Of a DNA stretch of 5,518 nucleotides, positions 1-5,518 are shown in pieces. Under the pieces are notes generated by a model. The model had not been told where the DNA came from. It searched no databases and saw only the letters and a program-made list of their open reading frames with translations. Source of the stretch: JAWLAT01 sp041395325 (GTDB lineage: Bacteria > Pseudomonadota > Gammaproteobacteria > Xanthomonadales > SZUA-5). Made by a program: the position numbers and the translations under genes. Position 1 is the stretch's first letter; each line of letters opens with the position of its first letter. The stretch covers positions 1 to 5,518 of the forward strand of contig JAWLAT010000057.1 of NCBI GenBank assembly GCA_041395325.1. The letters are read 5' to 3'.

Positions 1-10
1 TGACGTCGGA

Positions 11-27
11 ACCGAAACGGATTCGGT
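11..27 (-). other. Small hairpin at the end of the lipid operon
   Basis: A 6-bp inverted repeat (ACCGAA at 11-16, TTCGGT at 22-27) with a 5-base loop starts at the last base of the stop codon of the second hydrolase gene. In minus-strand RNA it folds immediately after the reading frame. The bases that follow (TCCGACGTCA) contain no real U-run, so it does not look like a complete intrinsic terminator. It may instead stabilise the mRNA 3' end or be chance. The window edge cuts off what lies beyond. Confidence 0.3.
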
Positions 28-950
28 CAGTGAGGACTGTTCAAGGCGCCGGCGCGCTGCAGGTGAGCGCCGATGGCCTCGTTCAGCACGGGGATCGACC
101 AGGTCGGCAGGTGATGGGCAAAGCGCTCGATGCGCTGGAAGTGCGCCTGCGGCAGCAGTCTGGCCATGTGCTCTGCCGCGGCGATTCGGACCAACGGATC
201 GCGCTCCCCATGGATCAGCGTGACCGGACAGCTGATGCGCCGCACCTCTGCGCTGCGATCGGGATCGGCCAGCACCGCCAGCAGCTGCCGCGCCGTGCCC
301 GCCGGTCGATAGGCGCGGTTCATCGCCACCGTCAGCTGGGCTTCCAGCGCCTGACGCTCGTCTTCTTCCTCGATCGCGCCGATGCGCTCGAACAGCCGCC
401 GGAAGTGCTCGACGCGACGCGCCAGACTGGCTTGCGAGGGCGGACGGGTCAGGAACAACGGCAGCACCGACCAATCTGGCCACGGTGAGGCCCGAGACCC
501 GGCGCTGGACATGATCGAAACGATCGAGGCGACGCGCTGCGGGGCCAGCACGGCCGCCTTTTGCGCAATCATGCCGCCCAGGCTGGCGCCGACCAGATGG
601 ACCGGCGGCAGATTCAGCGCATCGCACAGGGCGAGTGCGTCGTAGGCCATGTCGTCGATGCCATAGGGCGGCACGAAAGGCAGATGCAGCAGATAGCGCA
701 GCAGCGCCCGCTTGACCGGCGTATGTGAGCGTAAGGGACCACTGCCGGATCGGCCGATATCGCGATTGTCCAGCCGCAATACCCGGCATCCCTGCGCCAG
801 CAGACCGTCGACCAGCGCCTGCGGCCAGGCCACCAGTTGCATGCCCAGGCCCATGACCAGCACGACGACCGGGCCGTCACCGCTGCCATCGAGCCGATAG
901 CACAGGTCCAGCCCGCGCGTCGGCAGATGAATGAGGCGGTCTTCGCTCAA
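27..950 (-). CDS. Alpha/beta hydrolase, third gene of the WS/DGAT operon
   Basis: This 307-residue cytoplasmic serine hydrolase probably acts on an ester; the substrate is unknown. The order of motifs is typical of the fold. The oxyanion-hole strand is VLVMGLGMQ (30-38), followed by DNRDIGRS (61-68), a form of the family's DxRGxGxS motif. The nucleophile elbow is GASLGG (121-126) with Ser123. A variable cap spans about 150-230. The acid Asp251 sits in HGERDPLV, and the catalytic His is 279 or 280 in FAHHLP. There is no signal peptide or membrane segment. The start is TTG; its first bases overlap the TGA of the preceding gene (TTGA). No good ribosome binding site is visible, so translation probably depends on coupling. 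The next ATG lies inside the oxyanion strand and would remove the first beta strands, so TTG is preferred. DNRDIGRS resembles hydrolases annotated as EstB- or RdmC-like, but that does not fix the substrate. Given its neighbours, a role in lipid ester turnover is inference. Confidence 0.88.
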   Translation of the reverse strand: MSEDRLIHLPTRGLDLCYRLDGSGDGPVVVLVMGLGMQLVAWPQALVDGLLAQGCRVLRLDNRDIGRSGSGPLRSHTPVKRALLRYLLHLPFVPPYGIDDMAYDALALCDALNLPPVHLVGASLGGMIAQKAAVLAPQRVASIVSIMSSAGSRASPWPDWSVLPLFLTRPPSQASLARRVEHFRRLFERIGAIEEEDERQALEAQLTVAMNRAYRPAGTARQLLAVLADPDRSAEVRRISCPVTLIHGERDPLVRIAAAEHMARLLPQAHFQRIERFAHHLPTWSIPVLNEAIGAHLQRAGALNSPH

Positions 951-1795
951 GGGGCAATCAGATCCGCCAGACGGCGTTCGTGCGGATCGCGGAAAAACAC
1001 GCCCCGCCAGCCATTGCGATCGAAACGCTGCCAGCCATCTTCAGGCTGCGACAAGCGGTCGGCCACCAGCCACAGCACCGCTGGATTGGCGCCCATGCCC
1101 AGATGCGAGGCACTCAGCTCGATGCTCTCGTACAGCGGGTGTTCCGGTGTCAGGCTCATCTGCCAGGCCACCACGCCGTCGGTCTTGCTGAGGATCGAGG
1201 TCATCGGCACTGGCGGCGGACTGGAGAGCTGCGCGTGCAGCGCCGGATCGTCGGCCTTCATGCCACTGACCATCTCAAAAACGCGCCAGGCGTTGGTGTG
1301 ACGCGGATCGCCGCCGTGCGGCGAGCCCAACGTGATCACCGAGCGGATCCGCTCAGGCATCTGCGTCGCCAGCGCGCGCGCCATCGAACCGCCCAGCGAC
1401 CAGCCGACCAGACTGACCTTGCGCTGGTGCTCGTCGCTCAGCGCGGTAACCCGGTCGACCAGATTTCGAACGATGTGCTCCTTTGGTCCCACATTGAAGC
1501 CCTGCGCCCAGGGTTGCACGTCGTAGCCCAGTTCCTGCAGCAATCGTCGCAGCGGCCAGGTGGTGGAATCGTTGGCAATCAGCCCCGGCAGCACCAGCAC
1601 CGGATGGCCATCGCCCGGCGGCGCCTTGCGCAGCAACGGCCAGCTCATCGCATAGGCGCCCCATTCGAACAGCGCGCGCGATTCCAGCGCCAGCAACAAG
1701 GCAGACGGCGGCCGTTCCGAGGTCCGTCGGGCCGGTTGGGGCGATGGGGATGGATCGGGTCGCAACGGTCGTGGGGATCGGCCCTCGGCCATCAT
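947..1795 (-). CDS. Alpha/beta hydrolase (lipase-like), second gene of the WS/DGAT operon
   Basis: This 282-residue serine hydrolase has a proline- and arginine-rich N-terminus (about 1-32) that looks disordered rather than like a signal peptide. The fold begins near VLVLPGL (66-72), which carries the oxyanion loop, followed by NDSTTWPLRR (75-84). The nucleophile elbow is GWSLGG (131-136) with Ser133. TLGSPHGG (155-162) is typical of lipases and acyltransferase-like hydrolases. The likely acid is Asp206 in SKTDGVV, and the likely catalytic His is 231 in SHLGMGANP. All triad members are therefore present. The first ATG overlaps the acyltransferase stop codon (ATGA) and is followed directly by a second ATG. 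A GGAGG lies only 1 base before the first ATG and 4 before the second, so the second (residue 2) may be the real start. The frame ends inside the next gene's TTG. Location after a WS/DGAT suggests acylglycerol or wax ester hydrolysis. The exact reaction is not shown, and it could instead be a thioesterase or another esterase. Confidence 0.87.
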   Translation of the reverse strand: MMAEGRSPRPLRPDPSPSPQPARRTSERPPSALLLALESRALFEWGAYAMSWPLLRKAPPGDGHPVLVLPGLIANDSTTWPLRRLLQELGYDVQPWAQGFNVGPKEHIVRNLVDRVTALSDEHQRKVSLVGWSLGGSMARALATQMPERIRSVITLGSPHGGDPRHTNAWRVFEMVSGMKADDPALHAQLSSPPPVPMTSILSKTDGVVAWQMSLTPEHPLYESIELSASHLGMGANPAVLWLVADRLSQPEDGWQRFDRNGWRGVFFRDPHERRLADLIAP

Positions 1796-3222
1796 GCCTC
1801 CATAGCTGCGGCGGCCTTTTCAAAGGTCGCCAATGCACGTTCCAGGCCACGTGCGAGCGTGTCGATCCGGGGAATCGCCGCCGCGCAGCTGATCAGCCCG
1901 AAATCCAGGTGCTGCCGATAGCTGTGCACGGTGATGTTGAGCGCCAGCCCGTGAGTCACGATCGACAATGGATAGTAGTGCTGCAACTCGCTACCGGCCA
2001 GAAACAATGACACCGGTGGGCCCGGCACGTTGGAGATGGCCAGATTGGCCAGCGGCGGCAGCCGTTCCGACACCCGGCCAGCGGCCCACAAACGGCTCAG
2101 ACCGGTGGCCCAGATCGGTGCTGCCAGACCGGGGAAATCGGTGGGGATCAGGTGCCGCATCGTGGCCAGTCGGGTCTTGATCTGACGCGTCGAGTCGGCA
2201 ATGGCCTGCAAACGTTGCAATGGGTCGGCAATGTCGCTGGCCAGCGTGCACTGCACCATCGAGGCCTGGTTGTTGGCCTCGCCGTCCCCTTCGGCGCGCA
2301 GCGAGATCGGCATGGCGGCGACCAGCGAGGCCTCCGGCAGCGCCTTGTGGCGCAGCAGATAGTGCCGCAGCGCCTCGCTGCACAGCGCCAGAATGAGGTC
2401 ATTCAGCGTCACGCCCAAGCTCTTGGCCAGCCGCTTGCAGGTCGGCAGCGACAGCGAGCACATGGCGACGCGCCGATCCTCACCCACCTGCACATTGAAC
2501 GGCGTCCGCGGCGCCACCAGCACGGCATCCTTCAATCGCCGCAACTCGCCGACGCCGGCCGCGGCCAGCTTGATCGTTTCGGGAACCGCTCGCAGCAATC
2601 GGCCGAACTGCTGGAACACGGCCGAGGCGCTGGCGCGAGCCACATCGCGCTTGCGCGGCGCAGTCTCGTCGCTGTCCGGATCGTCCTTGGCGCTTGCCTT
2701 CGCTCGGGTCGGCGGGATTCGCGGCTCCAGATCGAGCATCAGGCGCGCCAGCGCGACACCGCCCTGGCCGTCCAGCAAGGCGTGGTGGATCTTGCTGTAG
2801 AGAATCGGCTGGCCGCTCTCATGCCCGTCAATCACGACGAACTGCCACAGCGGACGGTCCCGAGACAGGGGCTGAGCGTGAAGCTGACCCACCAGTGTCT
2901 GCAACTGCGCATGGCCGCCGGGGGCGCGCAGCTTGCGCCGGAGCACATGTTGGCGCAGGTCGACACTGGCCACTTCCGACCAGACCGGATGCCCCAGGTC
3001 CAGCGGCGCCTCCTGCAACACCCGGCGCAGCACACGCGCCCGTGGCAGGCGCTCGGCCAGCAGGTCCAGCAGCGATTCGTAGAAGTCGTAGCCACGACGT
3101 CTGGGCCTGTGCAGCAGCATCAGGCTGCCAACGTGCATCGGGGTGCCCAGACCCTCCAGATAAAGGAATCCCGCGTCCAGGCCGGACAAGGGTTTCAATG
3201 CAGCACGCTTGGACTTGGCCAC
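1792..3222 (-). CDS. Wax ester synthase / acyl-CoA:diacylglycerol acyltransferase (WS/DGAT)
   Basis: This 476-residue enzyme is of usual length for bacterial WS/DGATs. It transfers an acyl group from acyl-CoA to a fatty alcohol or diacylglycerol, making wax esters or triacylglycerols at the inner membrane and lipid-body surface. The family hallmarks appear in order. They are the N-terminal PLSGLDAGFLYLE (11-23) and PMHVG (28-32), PLW (124-126), and the catalytic HHALLDG (146-152) with His147 and Asp151. A charged linker follows at about 172-197, then TLNDLILAL (272-280) carrying the conserved Asn-Asp pair, SNVPGP (397-402), and HGLALNITVHSY (424-435). Nothing essential is missing. The start is GTG at 3222, with AGGGGAGGG (3226-3234) close upstream. 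It also begins the family alignment at the right place. It is the first gene of the operon, and its stop overlaps the next gene's ATG. Substrate preference between alcohol and diacylglycerol cannot be read from sequence. Organisms often carry several paralogues, so I give no gene symbol. Confidence 0.95.
   Translation of the reverse strand: MAKSKRAALKPLSGLDAGFLYLEGLGTPMHVGSLMLLHRPRRRGYDFYESLLDLLAERLPRARVLRRVLQEAPLDLGHPVWSEVASVDLRQHVLRRKLRAPGGHAQLQTLVGQLHAQPLSRDRPLWQFVVIDGHESGQPILYSKIHHALLDGQGGVALARLMLDLEPRIPPTRAKASAKDDPDSDETAPRKRDVARASASAVFQQFGRLLRAVPETIKLAAAGVGELRRLKDAVLVAPRTPFNVQVGEDRRVAMCSLSLPTCKRLAKSLGVTLNDLILALCSEALRHYLLRHKALPEASLVAAMPISLRAEGDGEANNQASMVQCTLASDIADPLQRLQAIADSTRQIKTRLATMRHLIPTDFPGLAAPIWATGLSRLWAAGRVSERLPPLANLAISNVPGPPVSLFLAGSELQHYYPLSIVTHGLALNITVHSYRQHLDFGLISCAAAIPRIDTLARGLERALATFEKAAAAMEA
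1797..1801 (-). promoter_or_regulatory. Ribosome binding site of the second operon gene
   Basis: GGAGG on the minus strand lies inside the last codons of the acyltransferase gene. It is 1 base from the first ATG and 4 from the second. The spacing favours initiation at the second ATG (1792), or re-initiation by a ribosome that has just terminated at the overlapping TGA. Confidence 0.55.
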
Positions 3223-3225
3223 ACG

Positions 3226-3234
3226 CCCTCCCCT
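3226..3234 (-). promoter_or_regulatory. Ribosome binding site of the WS/DGAT gene
   Basis: AGGGGAGGG on the minus strand is a strong purine-rich Shine-Dalgarno region. The AGGGGA part ends 6 bases before the GTG at 3222. It supports the non-ATG start and the absence of any upstream extension. Confidence 0.7.
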
Positions 3235-3251
3235 GCAGGCCCAGTCCGCGC

Positions 3252-3280
3252 ACTATAGCTCAGCGGTGAGAGCGAGCTAA
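3252..3280 (-). promoter_or_regulatory. Candidate sigma-70 promoter of the lipid operon
   Basis: On the minus strand a -10 box TATAGT (3252-3257, 5 of 6 consensus bases) is separated by 17 bases from a weak -35 TTAGCT (3275-3280, 3 of 6). Transcription would start near 3245. This gives a leader of about 23 bases that contains the ribosome binding site at 3226-3234. The weak -35 suggests low basal activity or help from an activator. The box overlaps a tRNA D-arm-like sequence on the other strand, so the AT-rich match could be partly fortuitous. Confidence 0.45.
3255..3273 (+). other. tRNA D-arm-like fragment
   Basis: ATAGCTCAGCGGTGAGAGC has the form of a tRNA D-arm: TA linker, GCTC/GAGC stem and an 8-base AGCGGTGA loop. 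It matches 16 of 19 bases of the D-arm of the tRNA-Asn gene at 3438-3456. The rest of a tRNA is absent: the following bases form no anticodon stem, and no T-arm or acceptor stem is found. It may be a relic of a tRNA copy or of an integration event, or a chance match. It is not a functional tRNA. Confidence 0.35.
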
Positions 3281-3387
3281 TCGATGCGCCCCGTCCGGCT
3301 GGATCGACCCAATTGCCCCACAGGTCGAGGTCTGCCACCGACAGGCGGGCGAACCGGAGGATCGCAACGGACGGGCCATCAAAGGGC

Positions 3388-3416
3388 TTGACAGACCCCA
3401 CCCCCCTGAACACAAT
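3388..3416 (+). promoter_or_regulatory. Promoter of tRNA-Asn
   Basis: A perfect -35 TTGACA (3388-3393), a 17-base spacer and a -10 CACAAT (3411-3416, 4 of 6) place the transcription start near 3423, about 9 bases before the mature tRNA. The stretch after the -10 (3417-3423, GCGCGGC) is entirely G+C. Such GC-rich discriminators are characteristic of stable-RNA promoters repressed by ppGpp/DksA, so growth-rate or stringent control is likely by family knowledge. Confidence 0.8.
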
Positions 3417-3431
3417 GCGCGGCTCTACCGT

Positions 3432-3507
<76 letters not shown>

Positions 3508-3516
3508 GCCATACCA

Positions 3517-3549
3517 ACAAGGCCCGCCATGTGCGGGCCTTGTGCTTTT
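3517..3549 (+). terminator. Intrinsic terminator after tRNA-Asn
   Basis: A perfect 11-bp stem (ACAAGGCCCGC at 3517-3527, GCGGGCCTTGT at 3533-3543) closes a 5-base loop and is followed by GCTTTT (3544-3549). It ends the tRNA transcript. mtnA converges from the other side and stops 9 bases beyond, so the same hairpin may also stop mtnA RNA. In that direction the tail is only TGGTATGG, so termination there should be weaker. Confidence 0.85.
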
Positions 3550-3557
3550 CGAGGGTC

Positions 3558-4622
3558 TCAATCGGCCTGCGCAGCGAGACGCGCAATACCCGCGACATCG
3601 GGCTTCTCCAGCGCACCGCGCTCGGTCACCAGCACATCGATCAGGCCCGCCGGTGTGACATCGAAGACCGGATTCCAGGCCTGCCCGCCGGGCGCGGCGA
3701 TACGCTGGCCGGCGACCGCCAGCAGCTCCTCGCCGGCGCGCTCCTCGATCTCGATCTGCGCCCCCTCGGCCGTGGCCAGGTCCACCGTCGACCAGGGTGC
3801 GACCACCATGACTCTGGCGCCGAAATGGCGGGCTGCGACCGCGTGCGCCAGCGTGCCGATCTTGTTGGCCGCGTCACCATTGGCGCAGACCCGATCGGCA
3901 CCGACGATCAGCCACTGGGCACGACCGGAGGCAAACAGCCAGGCGCCGGCACCATCGGCGATCAGGCGCGCATCGATGCCGTCTTCCAGCAGTTCCCACA
4001 GCGTCAGCCGAGAGCCTTGCAGCCAGGGCCGGGTCTCGGCGGCATAGACCGCAGACACCCGGCAAGCGGCAACGCCGGCTCGCACCACACCCAAGGCCGT
4101 ACCCAAGCCACCGGTAGCCAGGGAGCCGGTGTTGCAATGCGTCAGCACGCCGCAACCAGGCGCCAGAAAGGCCGCGCCCAATTCGGCCATGCGGTAATTC
4201 GCTGCCACATCTTCGGCGGCGATGGCTTCGGCTTCGGCCAATGAACATGCGGCGGTCTGTTGCGGGTCCAGTCCGGCGCAGACGGCCGCGACCCGCTGCA
4301 GCGCCCAGGCCAGGTTGACCGCGGTGGGGCGGGCTGCCTGCAACAGCGCCAGATCGGCCGCCCAGCCCGAACTGAACTGAGCCGGATCGGTGGATTCGGC
4401 GAGCCGTGCGCGTGCCGCCAGCGCCGCACCATAAGCGGCGGCAATGCCGATGGCCGGCGCACCGCGCACCACCAGATCGGTGATGGCCTGGGCCGTATCG
4501 GCCGCGCCGGTACAACGCAACCAGGTCTGCGTGGCCGGCAAGCGGCGCTGGTCCAGCAATTGCAGATGCTCGCCGTCATAACGGACCGCCCGAACTCGAT
4601 CGAAACGTTGTAGGTCGCTCAT
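3558..4622 (-). CDS. mtnA: S-methyl-5-thioribose-1-phosphate isomerase
   Basis: This 354-residue cytoplasmic enzyme (EC 5.3.1.23) converts methylthioribose-1-phosphate to methylthioribulose-1-phosphate in the methionine salvage pathway, which recycles the by-product of polyamine synthesis. Family motifs appear in order. They are VVRGAPAIGIAAAYG (51-65), NLAWAL (103-108), THCNTGSLATGGLGTALG (161-178) with catalytic Cys163, and ETRPWLQGSRLT (196-207). Next come GADRVCANGDAANKIGT (241-257) with catalytic Asp243, APWSTVD (275-281), and NPVFDVTPAGLI (317-328). The Cys/Asp pair separates it from eIF2B-like relatives. The frame stays open to 4703, with another ATG at 4640. I chose the ATG at 4622 because AGG lies 7 bases upstream and the family N-terminus fits, while the 4640 ATG has no ribosome binding site and follows a hairpin. 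No other salvage genes are in the window. It is divergent from gyrA and convergent with tRNA-Asn. Confidence 0.96.
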   Translation of the reverse strand: MSDLQRFDRVRAVRYDGEHLQLLDQRRLPATQTWLRCTGAADTAQAITDLVVRGAPAIGIAAAYGAALAARARLAESTDPAQFSSGWAADLALLQAARPTAVNLAWALQRVAAVCAGLDPQQTAACSLAEAEAIAAEDVAANYRMAELGAAFLAPGCGVLTHCNTGSLATGGLGTALGVVRAGVAACRVSAVYAAETRPWLQGSRLTLWELLEDGIDARLIADGAGAWLFASGRAQWLIVGADRVCANGDAANKIGTLAHAVAARHFGARVMVVAPWSTVDLATAEGAQIEIEERAGEELLAVAGQRIAAPGGQAWNPVFDVTPAGLIDVLVTERGALEKPDVAGIARLAAQAD

Positions 4623-4641
4623 CAACTGGCCTGTCTTCATG

Positions 4642-4675
4642 CAAAGTCGCCGATTGTCGCATCGCCGCGACTTTG
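4642..4675. repeat. Imperfect inverted repeat upstream of mtnA
   Basis: CAAAGTCGC (4642-4650) and GCGACTTTG (4667-4675) are perfect 9-bp arms. Inside them CGAT (4651-4654) pairs with ATCG (4661-4664), leaving a 2-base bulge and a 6-base loop, 13 bp in all. It ends 19 bases before the mtnA ATG, so it could fold in the mRNA leader or serve as a dyad operator. On the minus strand it contains TGCGACAAT (4653-4661), a possible extended -10 element. If that is used, the repeat overlaps the promoter, as an operator would. Confidence 0.5.
4653..4661 (-). promoter_or_regulatory. Possible extended -10 of the mtnA promoter
   Basis: TGCGACAAT on the minus strand combines the TGN extension with GACAAT (4 of 6 bases of the -10 consensus). 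No -35 box is recognisable at 16-18 bases upstream. Transcription would begin near 4646, giving a leader of about 24 bases before the ATG at 4622. It is a weak match, listed because no better candidate lies upstream of mtnA. Confidence 0.25.
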
Positions 4676-4844
4676 GCGTCGTTCGGACACTGACCGAAGC
4701 CACTTGCCACTCACCAGGCCACGACCCGGAAGGCGACCCCGATCGGCCTGCGCGGCACGGAATCGCGATTTCGCCCTTTCGAGACCGCGCTCGCCGCCTG
4801 ACGCTCGGCTCAGGGGACAGTCAGAGCACCCCATGGGCATTGCT

Positions 4845-4853
4845 TGCTACAAT
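4845..4853 (+). promoter_or_regulatory. Candidate extended -10 promoter of gyrA
   Basis: TGCTACAAT contains the TGN extension and TACAAT (5 of 6 bases of the -10 consensus). There is no clear -35 box 16-18 bases upstream, which fits the extended -10 class. Transcription would begin near 4860, leaving a leader of about 80 bases. gyrase genes in several bacteria are induced by loss of supercoiling through the -10 region; whether that applies here cannot be seen. Confidence 0.5.
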
Positions 4854-4862
4854 CACAGGCTT

Positions 4863-4880
4863 GCCCGCGCGCTGCCGGGC
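4863..4880 (+). other. Leader hairpin 1 of gyrA
   Basis: GCCCG (4863-4867) and CGGGC (4876-4880) form a 5-bp all-G+C stem around an 8-base loop. It would lie at the 5' end of the predicted gyrA transcript. A short GC stem is expected often by chance in DNA this rich in G+C. Confidence 0.3.
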
Positions 4881-4892
4881 CTGGAGCTTTCC

Positions 4893-4920
4893 GCGTCGCC
4901 TGGGAGTCCTGCGGCGACGC
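4893..4920 (+). other. Leader hairpin 2 of gyrA, before the ribosome binding site
   Basis: GCGTCGCC (4893-4900) and GGCGACGC (4913-4920) form a perfect 8-bp stem around a 12-base loop. It ends 7 bases before the AAGGA ribosome binding site (4928-4932). No U-run follows, so it is not a terminator. It could shield the leader from nucleases or affect initiation. Confidence 0.45.
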
Positions 4921-4927
4921 CACTGAC

Positions 4928-4932
4928 AAGGA
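4928..4932 (+). promoter_or_regulatory. Ribosome binding site of gyrA
   Basis: AAGGA lies 8 bases before the ATG at 4941. An in-frame ATG also occurs at 4932, but it overlaps this element and cannot use it. The site therefore fixes the start at 4941. Confidence 0.75.
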
Positions 4933-4940
4933 TGGAATTC

Positions 4941-5518
<578 letters not shown>

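Larger units (their letters stand above)
4623..4940. other. Divergent mtnA-gyrA intergenic region
   Basis: This 318-base non-coding stretch separates the two divergent starts. From the mtnA side it holds the 13-bp inverted repeat (4642-4675), then a short dyad TTCGG/CCGAA (4682-4698). Next are a perfect 10-base palindrome AATCGCGATT (4761-4770), a candidate gyrA extended -10 (4845-4853) and two leader hairpins (4863-4880, 4893-4920). Short frames crossing it have no recognisable product. The middle part, about 4700-4840, shows nothing else I can name. Confidence 0.6.

Noticed and set aside
980..1921. Plus-strand frame of 313 codons opposite the lipase-like hydrolase
   Set aside because: Low-complexity Arg/Gln/His-rich product with no recognisable motif, antisense to a convincing hydrolase gene.
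2152..3258. Long plus-strand frame (368 codons) opposite the WS/DGAT gene
   Set aside because: It is antisense to a gene with full family motifs, its translation is rich in Gln, Arg and His with no domain, and such long shadow frames are normal in GC-rich DNA.
3223..3431. Insertion sequence or integrase attachment site next to tRNA-Asn
   Set aside because: No transposase or integrase gene, terminal repeats or duplicated tRNA 3' end is present; only a partial D-arm-like match is seen.
4642..4675. SAM riboswitch or similar element upstream of mtnA
   Set aside because: Only a single bulged hairpin is present, without the helices and junctions of known SAM-binding RNAs.
4623..4703. N-terminal extension of mtnA by 27 residues, or a start at 4640
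   Set aside because: The extension does not match the family N-terminus, lacks a ribosome binding site and would be encoded by the inverted repeat.

Overview
The window is GC-rich chromosomal DNA of a gammaproteobacterium. It carries no mobile element, CRISPR array or phage-like gene. The GyrA N-terminus keeps E. coli residue numbering, and mtnA lies divergently next to gyrA. As I recall, that neighbourhood is also found in pseudomonads and the Xanthomonas/Lysobacter group. I lean towards the order Lysobacterales (Xanthomonadales), but the sequence alone does not settle this.

Layout. Positions 27-3222 (minus strand) hold a compact three-gene operon. Read in the direction of transcription it is a wax ester synthase/diacylglycerol acyltransferase (WS/DGAT, GTG start at 3222), an alpha/beta hydrolase (ATG at 1795) and a second alpha/beta hydrolase (TTG at 950). 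Both junctions are 4-base stop/start overlaps (ATGA and TTGA), so translation is probably coupled. A plausible promoter lies at 3252-3280 and a strong ribosome binding site just before the GTG. Positions 3432-3507 (plus strand) are tRNA-Asn(GTT) with an encoded CCA end, a good sigma-70 promoter upstream and a strong hairpin terminator downstream. Positions 3558-4622 (minus) are mtnA, the methionine-salvage isomerase, ending against that terminator. Positions 4623-4940 form a divergent control region with inverted repeats and a likely gyrA promoter. From 4941 to the right edge (plus) is the first part of gyrA, 192 codons.

How the genes fit together. The acyltransferase would make storage lipids (wax esters or triacylglycerols) from acyl-CoA. 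The two co-translated hydrolases have intact catalytic triads and could release or recycle acyl chains or cleave related esters, so the operon may be a storage-lipid synthesis and turnover unit. That joint role is inference. The tRNA, mtnA and gyrA are housekeeping genes. The least ordinary features are the tightly coupled lipid operon, a tRNA D-arm-like fragment overlapping its promoter, and the structured mtnA-gyrA intergenic region. I found no convincing undescribed system.
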